Of a stretch of 64,000 nt of DNA, positions 51,734 through 60,131 are shown piece after piece. Within the stretch, counting starts at the first letter, position 1; each line of letters opens with the position of its first letter. The stretch spans positions 1-64,000 of the forward strand of contig JBBRQN010000015.1 in the NCBI GenBank assembly GCA_038226305.1, given 5' to 3'. This DNA is from JASLDZ01 sp038226305 (lineage in GTDB: Bacteria > Pseudomonadota > Alphaproteobacteria > Caulobacterales > Caulobacteraceae). The notes under the pieces are model-generated. The model was not told where the DNA came from, searched no databases, and saw nothing but the letters and a program-made list of their open reading frames with translations. Both the position numbers and the translations under genes were made by a program.

Positions 51734-51771
51734 GGCGGAGGGAACCCGAACCCCTTCGCCGTCGCTTTTTT
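51734..51771 (+). terminator. rho-independent terminator after the SDR
   Basis: A 9-bp stem (GGCGGAGGG / CCCTTCGCC, one G-T pair) with a loop of about 9 bases is followed by GTCGC and six T residues. This is the clearest intrinsic terminator in the window. Confidence 0.8.
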
Positions 51772-51875
51772 AGTCCGTAATCGGAGTGTTTCACTTGCTA
51801 TTGTCACACAGTCGTCATACACCGGCATCGTGACGCGATACCGACTGGGAGGGTGCAAGCCCCTGTGAGCCGTTC

Positions 51876-51910
51876 GCGTCTCTTTCTGGCCCCGAGCCGC
51901 AAGGAGACGC
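51876..51910 (+). promoter_or_regulatory. leader hairpin overlapping the ribosome site of the 49-aa ORF
   Basis: GCGTCTC at 51876-51882 pairs perfectly with GAGACGC at 51904-51910, and the latter overlaps the AAGGAG ribosome site (51901-51906) of the ORF starting at 51915. An inner GGC/GCC pair is also possible. It could hide the ribosome site until unfolded by heat, ribosomes or a factor. Confidence 0.45.
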
Positions 51911-51914
51911 CGAC

Positions 51915-52064
51915 ATGAAGACCAACACGACGCTGCCCACCGCCATCCTGAGCTTTGCCTTCACGAGCGTGTTCGGGCCGCACCGCCAGGCGGGTTATGA
52001 GGCGCCCCGCCCTGTTTCGGCGGCCGACCGCACCTTCATCAAGTCCAGGCCCGCCGCGAACTGA
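51915..52064 (+). CDS. 49-aa hypothetical protein with structured leader
   Basis: Short ORF with an excellent ribosome site (AAGGAG, 8-base spacing). A mildly hydrophobic N-terminal segment (TLPTAILSFAFTSVF) is followed by a basic, Pro-rich tail. It stands as its own unit between the SDR terminator and the crotonase gene. Not recognised; a leader or small regulatory peptide is possible. Confidence 0.55.
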   Translation: MKTNTTLPTAILSFAFTSVFGPHRQAGYEAPRPVSAADRTFIKSRPAAN

Positions 52065-52136
52065 GCCAGGCGTGCCCGCTTGCCGTCAGCGGCCAGCGGG
52101 CTAAACCGGGCCTCCTTCTGCGCCGGAGCCTGCCCC

Positions 52137-52937
52137 TTGGACGACCTCGTCAAACTCACCGTCGACGGCCCCGTCGCCACCCTCACCCTGAACCGGCCCG
52201 ACGCCATGAACGCGCTGGGCGCGCCCGGCGACGGGGATCAGGTGGTCTCCGCCTGCGCCCGCATCAACGACGACGACTCCATCCGCTGCGCCATCCTCAC
52301 CGGCGCGGGCCGGGCGTTCTCCGCAGGGGGCGACGTGAAGGCCATGAAGGCGCGGGAGGGGGCGTTCGGCGGCTCCGGCGTGAAGATCCGCGACGGCTAT
52401 CGCAAGAACATCCACCGGGTGGTGAAGTCGCTCTACAACCTGGAAGTCCCGCTCATCGCGGCGGTGAACGGCCCGGCCATCGGGCTGGGCTGCGACGTGG
52501 CCTGCATGGCCGACATCCGCATCGCTTCTTCCGCCGCCAAGTTCGGCGTGACGTTCCTGAAGCTGGGCCTGATCCCCGGCGACGGGGGCGCCTGGCTCCT
52601 GCCCCGCACCGTGGGCATGAGCCGTGCCGCGCAGATGCTCTTCACCGCCGAGGTGGTGGACGCCGCCACAGCGCTGGAGTGGGGCCTCGTCTCCGAAGTG
52701 GTCGCCCCCGATCAGCTGATGACCGCCGCCATGACCCTGGCCAGGCGCATCGCCGTGCAGCCGCCGCATGCGCTGCGACTCGCCAAGTCGCTCCTGCGGC
52801 AGGGGCAGGTCGCGAGCTACGACACCGTGATGGAGATGAGCGCGGCCGCCCAGGGCCTCGCCCACCTGACCGAGGACCACATGGAAGGCGTGGACGCCAT
52901 CCTCGAAAAGCGCGAGCCCACCTTCAAGGGTGCCTGA
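52137..52937 (+). CDS. Crotonase-fold acyl-CoA hydratase/isomerase, atypical active site
   Basis: Predicted 266 aa from TTG 52137 (GGAG at 10 bases); the frame is open to 52080. Oxyanion-hole motifs are AFSAGGDVKAM and NGPAIGLGCD. The two catalytic Glu positions of classical enoyl-CoA hydratase (Glu144 and Glu164 in the rat enzyme) read Asp120 and Phe140. The stretch GLIPGDGGAWLLPR resembles PaaG-like isomerases (GLIPDCGG) but with the Asp shifted by one. It is therefore a crotonase-family isomerase or hydratase of unknown substrate rather than a standard hydratase. Confidence 0.88.
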   Translation: MDDLVKLTVDGPVATLTLNRPDAMNALGAPGDGDQVVSACARINDDDSIRCAILTGAGRAFSAGGDVKAMKAREGAFGGSGVKIRDGYRKNIHRVVKSLYNLEVPLIAAVNGPAIGLGCDVACMADIRIASSAAKFGVTFLKLGLIPGDGGAWLLPRTVGMSRAAQMLFTAEVVDAATALEWGLVSEVVAPDQLMTAAMTLARRIAVQPPHALRLAKSLLRQGQVASYDTVMEMSAAAQGLAHLTEDHMEGVDAILEKREPTFKGA

Positions 52938-52944
52938 CCGCAGC

Positions 52945-52976
52945 CAAGGCTCCCCGGCTGCGCAGGGGAGGCCTTG
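52945..52976. terminator. hairpin after the crotonase gene
   Basis: An 11-bp stem with one bulged G (CAAGGCTCCCC / GGGGAGGCCTTG, 9-base loop) lies just after the stop at 52937. No T-run. Similar C/G-rich intergenic hairpins occur elsewhere in the window. Confidence 0.5.
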
Positions 52977-53013
52977 ATGCGAAGCGGCGCCGGAACGCCT
53001 ATCTAGGCCGCTC

Positions 53014-54792
53014 ATGGCCGCCCCCGACACCCAGACGAAGCCGACGAAGCCGCTGACCAACCGGCAGGTGCTGGGCTTCGTGGCCCGCCAGTGGCTGACC
53101 CAGCCCCGAATGCTGGCGTTGCAGCTCGTCCTGATGGCGGCGGGAGCGGCGTGCGATCTGGCGGCGCCCTGGGCGGCGGGCGGGCTGGTGGATGCCGTGG
53201 GACGCAAGGGCGCCACCACCCCCGAAGTGTGGCGGGCGTGGGCCATCCTGAGCGGCTTCTACTTCAGCTATTTCGTGCTTCGCGCGGCCTCGTGGCGGGT
53301 GATGAACAGCTTCGCCGCGAAGAACATGAAGTCCATCGTAGATGCGGCTTTCGCGCGGGTTCAGGCCTTCAGCACCGACTGGCACGCCTCGTCCTTCACG
53401 GGCGCCACCGTGCGGCGCGTCACCCGCGCCATGCAGGGCTACGACAACGTGACGGACAGCCTGTTCGCAATGCTGGGGCCCATCGTGATCGTGCTCACGG
53501 GGTTGAGCGTATCCATCGGCCTGCGGTGGCCCCTGGCCGGGCTTTTCACCGGCGGCATGGTGGCGATCTACCTGACCGCCCAGGTTCTGATGACGGCCTT
53601 CTACGTGCGCCCCGCCAACCTGCGTTCCAACGCCCTGGACAGCGAGCTGGGCGGAGCGGCCGCCGACGCCATCGGCAACACCATGGCTGTGAAGAGCTTC
53701 GGAGCCGAGGGGCGTGAGGGGGAGCGCTTCGGTCTCGTCACCGAACGCTGGCGCATCGCGCAGACCGAGACCTGGAACCGCTTCACACACTCGGCGGTGA
53801 TGCAGCAGTCGATCCTGATGGTGCTGCAGGCCGGGCTGACGGCCTTCATGGTGATGACCTGGAGCCAGGGACACGCCACCCCCGGGGACGTGGCCTTCGT
53901 CATCTCAGCCTTCATGCTGATGGCCGGGCACCTGCGCAATTTCGGCGACACCATGCGTCAGTTCCAGCGCGGCGTGGACGACCTCCTGGACGCCGCCGTC
54001 TTCGACCGCACCCCGCCGCAGGTGGCCGACGCCCCGGCCGCCCCCACCCTCAGGCCCAGCCGCGGGGCCATCACCTTCGACCATGTGCGTTTCGGCTACC
54101 CCAACCAGGGCGGGCTTCTCTACGACGACTTCAGCCTCGCCATCGCGCCGGGCGAGCGCGTGGCCCTCGTCGGCCCTACGGGCGCCGGCAAGTCCACCTT
54201 CGTGAAGCTGATCCAGCGCCTCTACGATCTGGACGCCGGACGCATCCTGATCGACGGGACAGACATCGCCACGGTCACCCAGGCGTCGCTGCGCCGGGCC
54301 GTGGCGGTGGTGCCGCAGGATCCGGCCCTGTTCCATCGCTCCATCGCCGAGAACATCGCCTACGGCCGCCCCGGCGCCACGCCGGAGGAGGTGCGGCTCG
54401 CCGCCAAGCGCGCCCGCGCCCACGACTTTATCGAGCGCCTGCCCAAGGGCTACGACACCCTGGTGGGCGAGCGCGGCGTTAAGCTCTCCGGCGGCGAACG
54501 TCAGCGCGTGGCCATCGCCCGGGCGCTCCTCGCCGACGCCCCGATCCTCGTGCTGGACGAAGCCACCTCGTCGCTGGACGTGGAGACCGAAAAACAGGTC
54601 CAGGCCGCCGCCGACACCCTGATGGAAGGCCGCACCACCGTCGTCATCGCCCACCGCCTCTCCACCATCCGGAGCGCCGACCGCATCCTCGTCTTCCAGG
54701 GCGGCAAGGTCGTGGAGGAAGGCCGCCACGGCGAACTGCTGGCGAAGGGCGGGGCCTATGCGCGGCTGAGTGCGCTGGCGGATGCGGGGTGA
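53014..54792 (+). CDS. ABC transporter, fused permease-ATPase (exporter type)
   Basis: Predicted 592 aa half-transporter that should work as a dimer. Six membrane helices cover about 30-320. The ATPase domain has Walker A GPTGAGKST, signature LSGGERQRVAIARALL, Walker B ILVLDEATSSLD and H-loop IAHRLST. It belongs to the MsbA/LmrA-like exporters; the substrate is unknown. The end overlaps the start of the next, AT-richer ORF by 11 bases. Confidence 0.93.
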   Translation: MAAPDTQTKPTKPLTNRQVLGFVARQWLTQPRMLALQLVLMAAGAACDLAAPWAAGGLVDAVGRKGATTPEVWRAWAILSGFYFSYFVLRAASWRVMNSFAAKNMKSIVDAAFARVQAFSTDWHASSFTGATVRRVTRAMQGYDNVTDSLFAMLGPIVIVLTGLSVSIGLRWPLAGLFTGGMVAIYLTAQVLMTAFYVRPANLRSNALDSELGGAAADAIGNTMAVKSFGAEGREGERFGLVTERWRIAQTETWNRFTHSAVMQQSILMVLQAGLTAFMVMTWSQGHATPGDVAFVISAFMLMAGHLRNFGDTMRQFQRGVDDLLDAAVFDRTPPQVADAPAAPTLRPSRGAITFDHVRFGYPNQGGLLYDDFSLAIAPGERVALVGPTGAGKSTFVKLIQRLYDLDAGRILIDGTDIATVTQASLRRAVAVVPQDPALFHRSIAENIAYGRPGATPEEVRLAAKRARAHDFIERLPKGYDTLVGERGVKLSGGERQRVAIARALLADAPILVLDEATSSLDVETEKQVQAAADTLMEGRTTVVIAHRLSTIRSADRILVFQGGKVVEEGRHGELLAKGGAYARLSALADAG

Positions 54793-55393
54793 GGGGTTGG
54801 GCGCGCACTACATTCGCACCGACGAAGCCGACGACGTCGCGGGCTCGGTTCGGCACGCCGTGAAGTGCTGGGATATGGTCGGGAACGACGAGCAGGCTTG
54901 GAAATGGCTGGCGCTTGCGCTTCATTCCTCGCTGCAAGGTGCTTGCGTTTGCCATCTAACGACGACAGCGCAGCCTGTCGGGGCCGTCACCAAGAAGAAC
55001 GCCGTCGAATGGCTTACTTACTTTGAGGCCTCTCGAACAACCCCCGGTGTGGAACCTCCCGGCACCTATCTACTCACCCTGCCCGAGCTTCTCAAAGCCG
55101 TTCGTCGGGAACGCTCGTCAGGCAATGGGCACGAAAATGTGCGCGTACTAATTAATGATCAGGAGCTCGGCTGGTTAAAACGGTTCCACAGTGAGATCCG
55201 CAACCAGTTTATCCATTTTAAGCCCCAAGGCTGGTCGATAGACGTTTCAGGAGTTCCAGGGCTGGGGCGCCTCACGGGCCGGATCATAGGAAATATTCTC
55301 GAAAATGACTGGGCGTTTCGCCATAAGAGTCACATTTGGAAAGAAACGTTCCGCAGTGACCTAGCTTCACGATCGGCGTTGCCCGACCGCTAG
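54782..55393 (+). CDS. AT-richer hypothetical protein with HEPN-like R-x4-H motif
   Basis: Predicted 203 aa from ATG 54782. Mostly helical, with WKWLALALHSSLQGACVCHLT near 40-60 and a motif RNQFIHF (Arg140, His145) followed by KPQGWSIDVSGVP. R-x4-H matches the catalytic motif of HEPN ribonucleases, many of which are toxins or defence effectors. Its base composition is visibly lower in GC than its neighbours, which suggests transfer. No antitoxin-like partner gene is evident. The HEPN assignment is tentative. Confidence 0.65.
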   Translation: MRGEGLGAHYIRTDEADDVAGSVRHAVKCWDMVGNDEQAWKWLALALHSSLQGACVCHLTTTAQPVGAVTKKNAVEWLTYFEASRTTPGVEPPGTYLLTLPELLKAVRRERSSGNGHENVRVLINDQELGWLKRFHSEIRNQFIHFKPQGWSIDVSGVPGLGRLTGRIIGNILENDWAFRHKSHIWKETFRSDLASRSALPDR

Positions 55394-55691
55394 TCAGCTA
55401 CCGCCAGTCTAAGCGCAGCCCTGTGTTCGACACGCCCTAGGCTGTCGAACTTGAACGGGAGGGACGCCCCGCGTCCCGACCCATTCAAGCAGCCGTCGCA
55501 CGCAGGGCGGGTTAAGGGTTCAAGCGAGGCGTCCCTTGATGTGGCCGAGCACGACGGCACGCCCACGCTATGGCCAATCACTCTGTTCTACCGCTCCACC
55601 CGTCACGTCCCCGCACGTCGCGCGCACCATGTCCGGATGTCCGCATGTCCGGCGTTTTGCGAAAAACGGACACGCGCGATCCGCAGCCCCC
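55394..55691. other. 298-base intergenic region, no gene seen
   Basis: No supported coding sequence on either strand. Composition is mixed. The region may be the trailing edge of the insertion carrying the HEPN-like gene. The only structure noted is the tandem repeat at 55629-55651 and an imperfect hairpin next to it (TGTCCGGCGTTTT pairing with AAAAACGGACA). Confidence 0.5.
55629..55651. repeat. three tandem copies of ATGTCCG at 8-base period
   Basis: ATGTCCG occurs at 55629, 55637 and 55645 with single-base spacers. It lies about 40 bases past the stop of the minus-strand gene at 55692. Confidence 0.7.
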
Positions 55692-56240
55692 TCACCCCGC
55701 AGGCGTCACCAGGGTGAAGCGAGACTGGTTGCGGCCCCGCCAGGCGGTGTCGGGCGCGCCCACGGGCTTCACCTCCTTGAGCGAGCGCAGGGTGGCGCCG
55801 TCGCGGGTTTCGGTGCTGCGGATGTCTGCGGGCTTGTCGTCGTCGGTGGCGGTTTCGCTCGTCACCAGGGTCCAGTGGGTGGCGTCGGTGAAGACCGCGA
55901 CGCGGACCGCCTCGGTGGAGACCTCGCTCGTCTCGCCCTTGCGGAACGAGGCGGAGGAGACCTTGCCCGCCTTGGCGTCGAAAAGCTCCACCGTGGTGAT
56001 CCACACCGTGCCGGTCTTGGGCCCGTCGTCGTAGGCGGAGGTGGTCACCACGGTCGCCCCGTCGGGCACGGTGGCGATGGTGCGCCGCACGGGCAGCTCG
56101 AACAGCTTGTCGGTGCGATAGTCGCGGTAGCCGAGCGCGCCTGTCCACACGCCCGCGAGGCCCCCCCGCAGGGCGGCCGGAGTGGGGGCGTCGGCGGGAA
56201 CGGCCAGCGCCAGGGCGGCGACGGCGAAGAGCGAAAGCAT
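55692..56240 (-). CDS. Secreted hypothetical protein
   Basis: Predicted 182 aa. A short signal peptide (MLSLFAVAALALAVPADA) is followed by a beta-rich domain with GVWTGALGYRDYRTDKLFELPVRR and repeated strand patterns, suggesting a small beta-barrel or lipocalin-like fold. No family is recognised. It is divergent from the hbd gene across about 170 bases. Confidence 0.8.
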   Translation of the reverse strand: MLSLFAVAALALAVPADAPTPAALRGGLAGVWTGALGYRDYRTDKLFELPVRRTIATVPDGATVVTTSAYDDGPKTGTVWITTVELFDAKAGKVSSASFRKGETSEVSTEAVRVAVFTDATHWTLVTSETATDDDKPADIRSTETRDGATLRSLKEVKPVGAPDTAWRGRNQSRFTLVTPAG

Positions 56241-56409
56241 GGGGGCGGCCTCGACAGGGGTGAGCGGGCAGGAGAGCGGAAACGGCGGCGGGCGCCTAGG
56301 GCACGGCTTGGCTTGCGTGTCTCCCGCGCTCTTGTTTGCAGCGCAGCAAGGTCATATCCCTGTCGCCCCGCACGCATCATTTGGCGACAGCGGGGCTCTT
56401 GAGGACCGC

Positions 56410-57288
56410 ATGGCTGAGATCAAGACCGTCGGCGTGATCGGGGCGGGCCAGATGGGCGCGGGCATCGCCCACGTCTGTGCACTGGCGGGCTATGAGGTGC
56501 GCTTCAACGACGTGGCCCCGGAGCGCATCGCCGCCGGGCTGGAGCTGATCTCCACCAACCTCTCGCGACAGGTCGCCCGGGGCACAATCACGCTGGAGGC
56601 CATGCAGGCCGCCCTGCCCCGCATCAAGGCCACCGAATCCGTCGCCGACGTGGCGGCCACCGACCTCGTGATCGAGGCGGCCACCGAGAACGAGGAGGTC
56701 AAGAAGTCGATCTTCCGCTCCCTGGCCGGTCACCTCGGCCCCGACACGCTCCTGGCCTCAAACACCTCGTCGATCTCCATCACCCGGCTGGCGAGCGTGA
56801 CGGATAGGCCCGAGAAGTTCATCGGCCTGCACTTCATGAACCCCGTGCCGCTGATGAAGCTCGTGGAGATCATCCGCGGCATCGCCACCGACGCCCCCAC
56901 CTACGAGATGGCCGCCAGCTTCGCCCATACCCTCGGCAAGACCACCGCCAACGCCGAGGACTTCCCAGCCTTCATCGTCAACCGCGTGCTGGTGCCGATG
57001 ATCAACGAGGCGATCTACACCCTCTACGAAGGGGTCGGCACGGTCGACGCCATCGACACGGCGCTGAAGCTGGGCGCCAACCACCCGATGGGCCCGCTGG
57101 AACTGGGCGACTTCATCGGGCTCGATACGGTGCTGAGCATCATGAACGTGCTGCACGACGGGCTGGCGGACTCCAAGTACCGTCCCTGCCCGCTTCTCGT
57201 GAAGTATGTGGAGGCAGGCTGGCTCGGAAAGAAGACAGGTCGCGGCTTCTACGACTATCGTGGCGAGACGCCTGTTCCCACGCGCTGA
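56410..57288 (+). CDS. hbd: 3-hydroxybutyryl-CoA dehydrogenase
   Basis: Predicted 292 aa. NAD motif GVIGAGQMGAGIAHV at the N-terminus, catalytic His in HFMNPVPLMKLVEI, then NHPMGPLELGDFIGLD and KKTGRGFYDY at the end. It interconverts acetoacetyl-CoA and 3-hydroxybutyryl-CoA, feeding crotonyl-CoA to Ccr or PHB metabolism. The ATG at 56410 precedes the Rossmann motif by eight residues; the longer open frame upstream is not credible. Confidence 0.95.
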   Translation: MAEIKTVGVIGAGQMGAGIAHVCALAGYEVRFNDVAPERIAAGLELISTNLSRQVARGTITLEAMQAALPRIKATESVADVAATDLVIEAATENEEVKKSIFRSLAGHLGPDTLLASNTSSISITRLASVTDRPEKFIGLHFMNPVPLMKLVEIIRGIATDAPTYEMAASFAHTLGKTTANAEDFPAFIVNRVLVPMINEAIYTLYEGVGTVDAIDTALKLGANHPMGPLELGDFIGLDTVLSIMNVLHDGLADSKYRPCPLLVKYVEAGWLGKKTGRGFYDYRGETPVPTR

Positions 57289-57309
57289 GCGGCGACTAAG
57301 CTCGCGGGC

Positions 57310-58914
57310 ATGATGTTTCGCCCGCTCACGCTCCTCGCTCCGGCCCTCCTGCTCTTCACCGCCGGGGCGCCAGCGCCCGAACCCCTTTCACCGCGCGCCG
57401 CCGCCTGGTGGGCCGACATCTCGGCCATCGCCGACGACAAGACCGAGGGCCGCCTCACAGGCTCCCCCGGCTATCTGCGCGCCGCCGACTATGTGGTCTC
57501 GCGCTTCAAGGCCGAGGGGCTGGCCCCGGCGGGCGAGGGCGGGGGCTACCGCCAGTCTGTCGCCTTCCAGAGCCAGGTGGTGGACCAGGCGGGCTCGACC
57601 GCCAGCCTGATCGACGCCTCCGGCCGGGCCTCGGTGCTGAAGGTCGGCGAGGACATGCTGATCTCCGCCGGCGGAGCGCCCCGGCCCGCAAGGGTCGACG
57701 CTCCCCTGGTGTTCATCGGCTACGGCCTGCACCTGCCCGCCCTGGGCTACGACGACTTCAAGGGCGTGGACCTCAAGGGCAAGATCGCCGTCGTGATCTC
57801 CGGCGGCCCCGGCGACCTGCCCGGCCCCGCCAAGTCAGCCAACCGGTCGGAACGCACGCGGCTTCTGGGCGAGCGGGGCGCACTGGGTCTGATCTCCGTG
57901 ACCACCCCCAAGCAGGTCGAGATCCCCTGGGGGCGGGGCAAGCTCCTCGCCGGTCAGCCCGGCATGTACCTGGCCGACAAAGCGCTGCGGGAGGCGCCGG
58001 ACGGGCTCTTCGCCGCCAGCCTCGACCCCGAGCAGGGGCAGCGCCTGTTCGAAGGCTCCGGCCACAGCTTCGCCGACCTCGCCGCCTCGGCCGACGCCTC
58101 AAAGCCCCTGCCCGGCTTCGCCCTGCCCCTGCGGCTGAAGGCGACGGTTTCGGCCCGACGCGAGGCCGTGCGCTCGCCCAACCTCGTGGCGAAGCTGGAG
58201 GGCTCGGACCCCAGGCTGAAGCGCGAGTTCGTGGTGCTGTCGGCCCACCTCGATCACCTGGGCATCGGCGCGCCGATCAACGGCGACCGCATCTACAACG
58301 GCGCGATGGACGACGCCTCGGGCGTGGCCACCGTGCTCGACATCGCCCACCGGATAAAGGGCGGGCCGCGCCCTAAGCGCTCGATCCTCTTCGTCATCGT
58401 GACGGCGGAGGAGAAGGGGCTCCTCGGCTCCACCTACTTCGCCAGGCGGCCCACCGTGCCCCGCTCGGCCATCGTGGCCGACCTGAACTTCGACATGCCC
58501 CTGCCGCTTTGGACGCTGAAGACCGTGCTGGTGCAGGGCGACGGGGAGAGCACCCTGGGCGATCCGGCCCGAGCCGTCGCCGCCGAGCAGGGCCTGTCGC
58601 TCACCCCCGACCCTCTGCCCGAACGCAACAGCTTCACCCGCACCGACCAGTTCAGCTTCGTGCGGGCGGGCATCCCCGCCTTGGCCTTCAAGTTCGGCTT
58701 CCCCAAAGGCAGCCCGGAGTTCCAGATCGAGCACGACTGGCGCGCCAACCGCTATCACTCGCCCTCCGACGATCTGGCCCAGCCCGGCATCCTGAAGGAG
58801 GAGGCGATCCGGCTGGACGACTACGTCGCCGCCCTCGCCCTGCGGGTGGCCAACACCCGGGAGCGGCCGCGCTGGCTCGACGGCAGCGTGTTCAAGCCCC
58901 GCCCCACGCCGTGA
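57310..58914 (+). CDS. M28 family zinc metallopeptidase, secreted
   Basis: Predicted 534 aa with signal peptide. A PA domain (about 120-270) is inserted before the peptidase core. Zinc ligands are expected in SAHLDHLG, NGAMDDASG, TAEEKGLLGS, NFDMP and RYHSPSDD. It is probably a periplasmic aminopeptidase. The stop overlaps the next gene's GTG (GTGA). Confidence 0.93.
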   Translation: MMFRPLTLLAPALLLFTAGAPAPEPLSPRAAAWWADISAIADDKTEGRLTGSPGYLRAADYVVSRFKAEGLAPAGEGGGYRQSVAFQSQVVDQAGSTASLIDASGRASVLKVGEDMLISAGGAPRPARVDAPLVFIGYGLHLPALGYDDFKGVDLKGKIAVVISGGPGDLPGPAKSANRSERTRLLGERGALGLISVTTPKQVEIPWGRGKLLAGQPGMYLADKALREAPDGLFAASLDPEQGQRLFEGSGHSFADLAASADASKPLPGFALPLRLKATVSARREAVRSPNLVAKLEGSDPRLKREFVVLSAHLDHLGIGAPINGDRIYNGAMDDASGVATVLDIAHRIKGGPRPKRSILFVIVTAEEKGLLGSTYFARRPTVPRSAIVADLNFDMPLPLWTLKTVLVQGDGESTLGDPARAVAAEQGLSLTPDPLPERNSFTRTDQFSFVRAGIPALAFKFGFPKGSPEFQIEHDWRANRYHSPSDDLAQPGILKEEAIRLDDYVAALALRVANTRERPRWLDGSVFKPRPTP

Positions 58915-60131
58915 CTACGACGCCGGCCGCAGCGAAGCGCCTGCCGCCCATCTGGCTGATGGGCATGGCGAACCTGCCCTACGGATTCTTCGGCGCCGTG
59001 GTGCTGCTGGCGGTGCCGCAGGTGCTGGCGGCGCACCATGTGCCCGAGAGCGCCATCGCCACGGTCACGGCCCTGGCCATCGCGCCGGGCTTCATCGGCT
59101 TCCTGCTCGCCCCGGTCCTGGATGTGCGGTTCTCCCGCCGCACCTATGCCGTGGGGCTGGCGGTGGCCTCAGCGGTGCTGAGCATCGTCGGGCTCATGGT
59201 GCTCGACAATCTGCCGCTCCTGGGAGTGGTGCTGTTCACCGCCTACTTCGCGCAGATCCTGTTCACCGCCGCTGTGAACGGCTGGCTGGGCAGCCTCGTG
59301 GACAAGGCGGACGAGGGGCGGCTCGCGGCCTGGCTGAACGTGGCGAACATCGCGGGCTTCGGCGTGATGTCGGTGCTGGCCGTCACCCTCCTGCGGGCCC
59401 TGCCGGGGATCGCGGGGCCCTTGGTGCTGGGCGTGCTGATCGTGGCACCCACGGCGGTGTTCGTGTTCCTGCCCGCCCCCGGCCCGGATCGTCGGCTCGC
59501 TAAGGAGAGCTTCGCGCAGATGGCTGGCGACCTCGGGCATCTGGTTCGCCAGCCCTCGGTGCTGCGGGCCCTGCCCCTGTTCTGCCTGCCCTGCGCCTCC
59601 TTCGCCCTGACCAATACCCTTGGCGGGCTGGGGGCCGAGTTCGCGGCCTCCGAACAGGTGGTGAGCATCGCCGGGGGGCTGGGCGTGGTGGTGGCGGGCG
59701 TGGTGGGCGCGCTCATCGTTCCGGTGCTGATCAAGCGCACGTCGCCGGTGCGGCTTTACCTCCTGATCGGCACGGTGGGGGCGCTGTTCACCCTCTCCAT
59801 GCTGCTCCTGCCGCGAACGCCGTGGACCTTCGTGGCGGCCATGACGGGGGAGAACGTGTTCCAGGCCGCCGCCTTCGCCACAGAGGTGACGATCATCTTC
59901 GCCAGCATGGGCAAGGACAACCCGTTCGCCGCCACCCACTTCGCCCTTCTCAACTCGGCCACCTGCCTGCCCATCGCCTACATGCAGCTGGTGGACGGGC
60001 ACGCCCACGCGTGGCGGGGGGCGACGGGCAGCCTTCTGGCGGATGGCGTCCTGACCCTGGCAGCCTGCGCGCTGGTGGCGACGCTGCTCCTCGGCTGGCG
60101 AAGGCGGGCGGCGGTGGCGGCGGCCGCCTAG
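58911..60131 (+). CDS. AmpG-like MFS permease
   Basis: Predicted 406 aa, about 12 membrane helices. The N-terminal LMGMANLPYGFFGAVVLLAVPQVLA and LLAPVLDVRFSRR resemble AmpG/PAT-family transporters that import muropeptides or acetyl-CoA-type solutes. The GTG start overlaps the M28 stop. Its TAG shares the palindrome CTAG with the stop of the convergent hisC, so both genes end within the same four bases. Confidence 0.85.
   Translation: MTTTPAAAKRLPPIWLMGMANLPYGFFGAVVLLAVPQVLAAHHVPESAIATVTALAIAPGFIGFLLAPVLDVRFSRRTYAVGLAVASAVLSIVGLMVLDNLPLLGVVLFTAYFAQILFTAAVNGWLGSLVDKADEGRLAAWLNVANIAGFGVMSVLAVTLLRALPGIAGPLVLGVLIVAPTAVFVFLPAPGPDRRLAKESFAQMAGDLGHLVRQPSVLRALPLFCLPCASFALTNTLGGLGAEFAASEQVVSIAGGLGVVVAGVVGALIVPVLIKRTSPVRLYLLIGTVGALFTLSMLLLPRTPWTFVAAMTGENVFQAAAFATEVTIIFASMGKDNPFAATHFALLNSATCLPIAYMQLVDGHAHAWRGATGSLLADGVLTLAACALVATLLLGWRRRAAVAAAA

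Noticed and set aside
51841..51900. Known riboswitch in the leader of the 49-aa ORF
   Set aside because: No match by eye to cobalamin, SAM, glycine, fluoride or ykkC consensus elements; only simple stems are visible.
54782..55691. Prophage or integrative element remnant
   Set aside because: No integrase, tRNA or flanking direct repeats seen; only composition differs.
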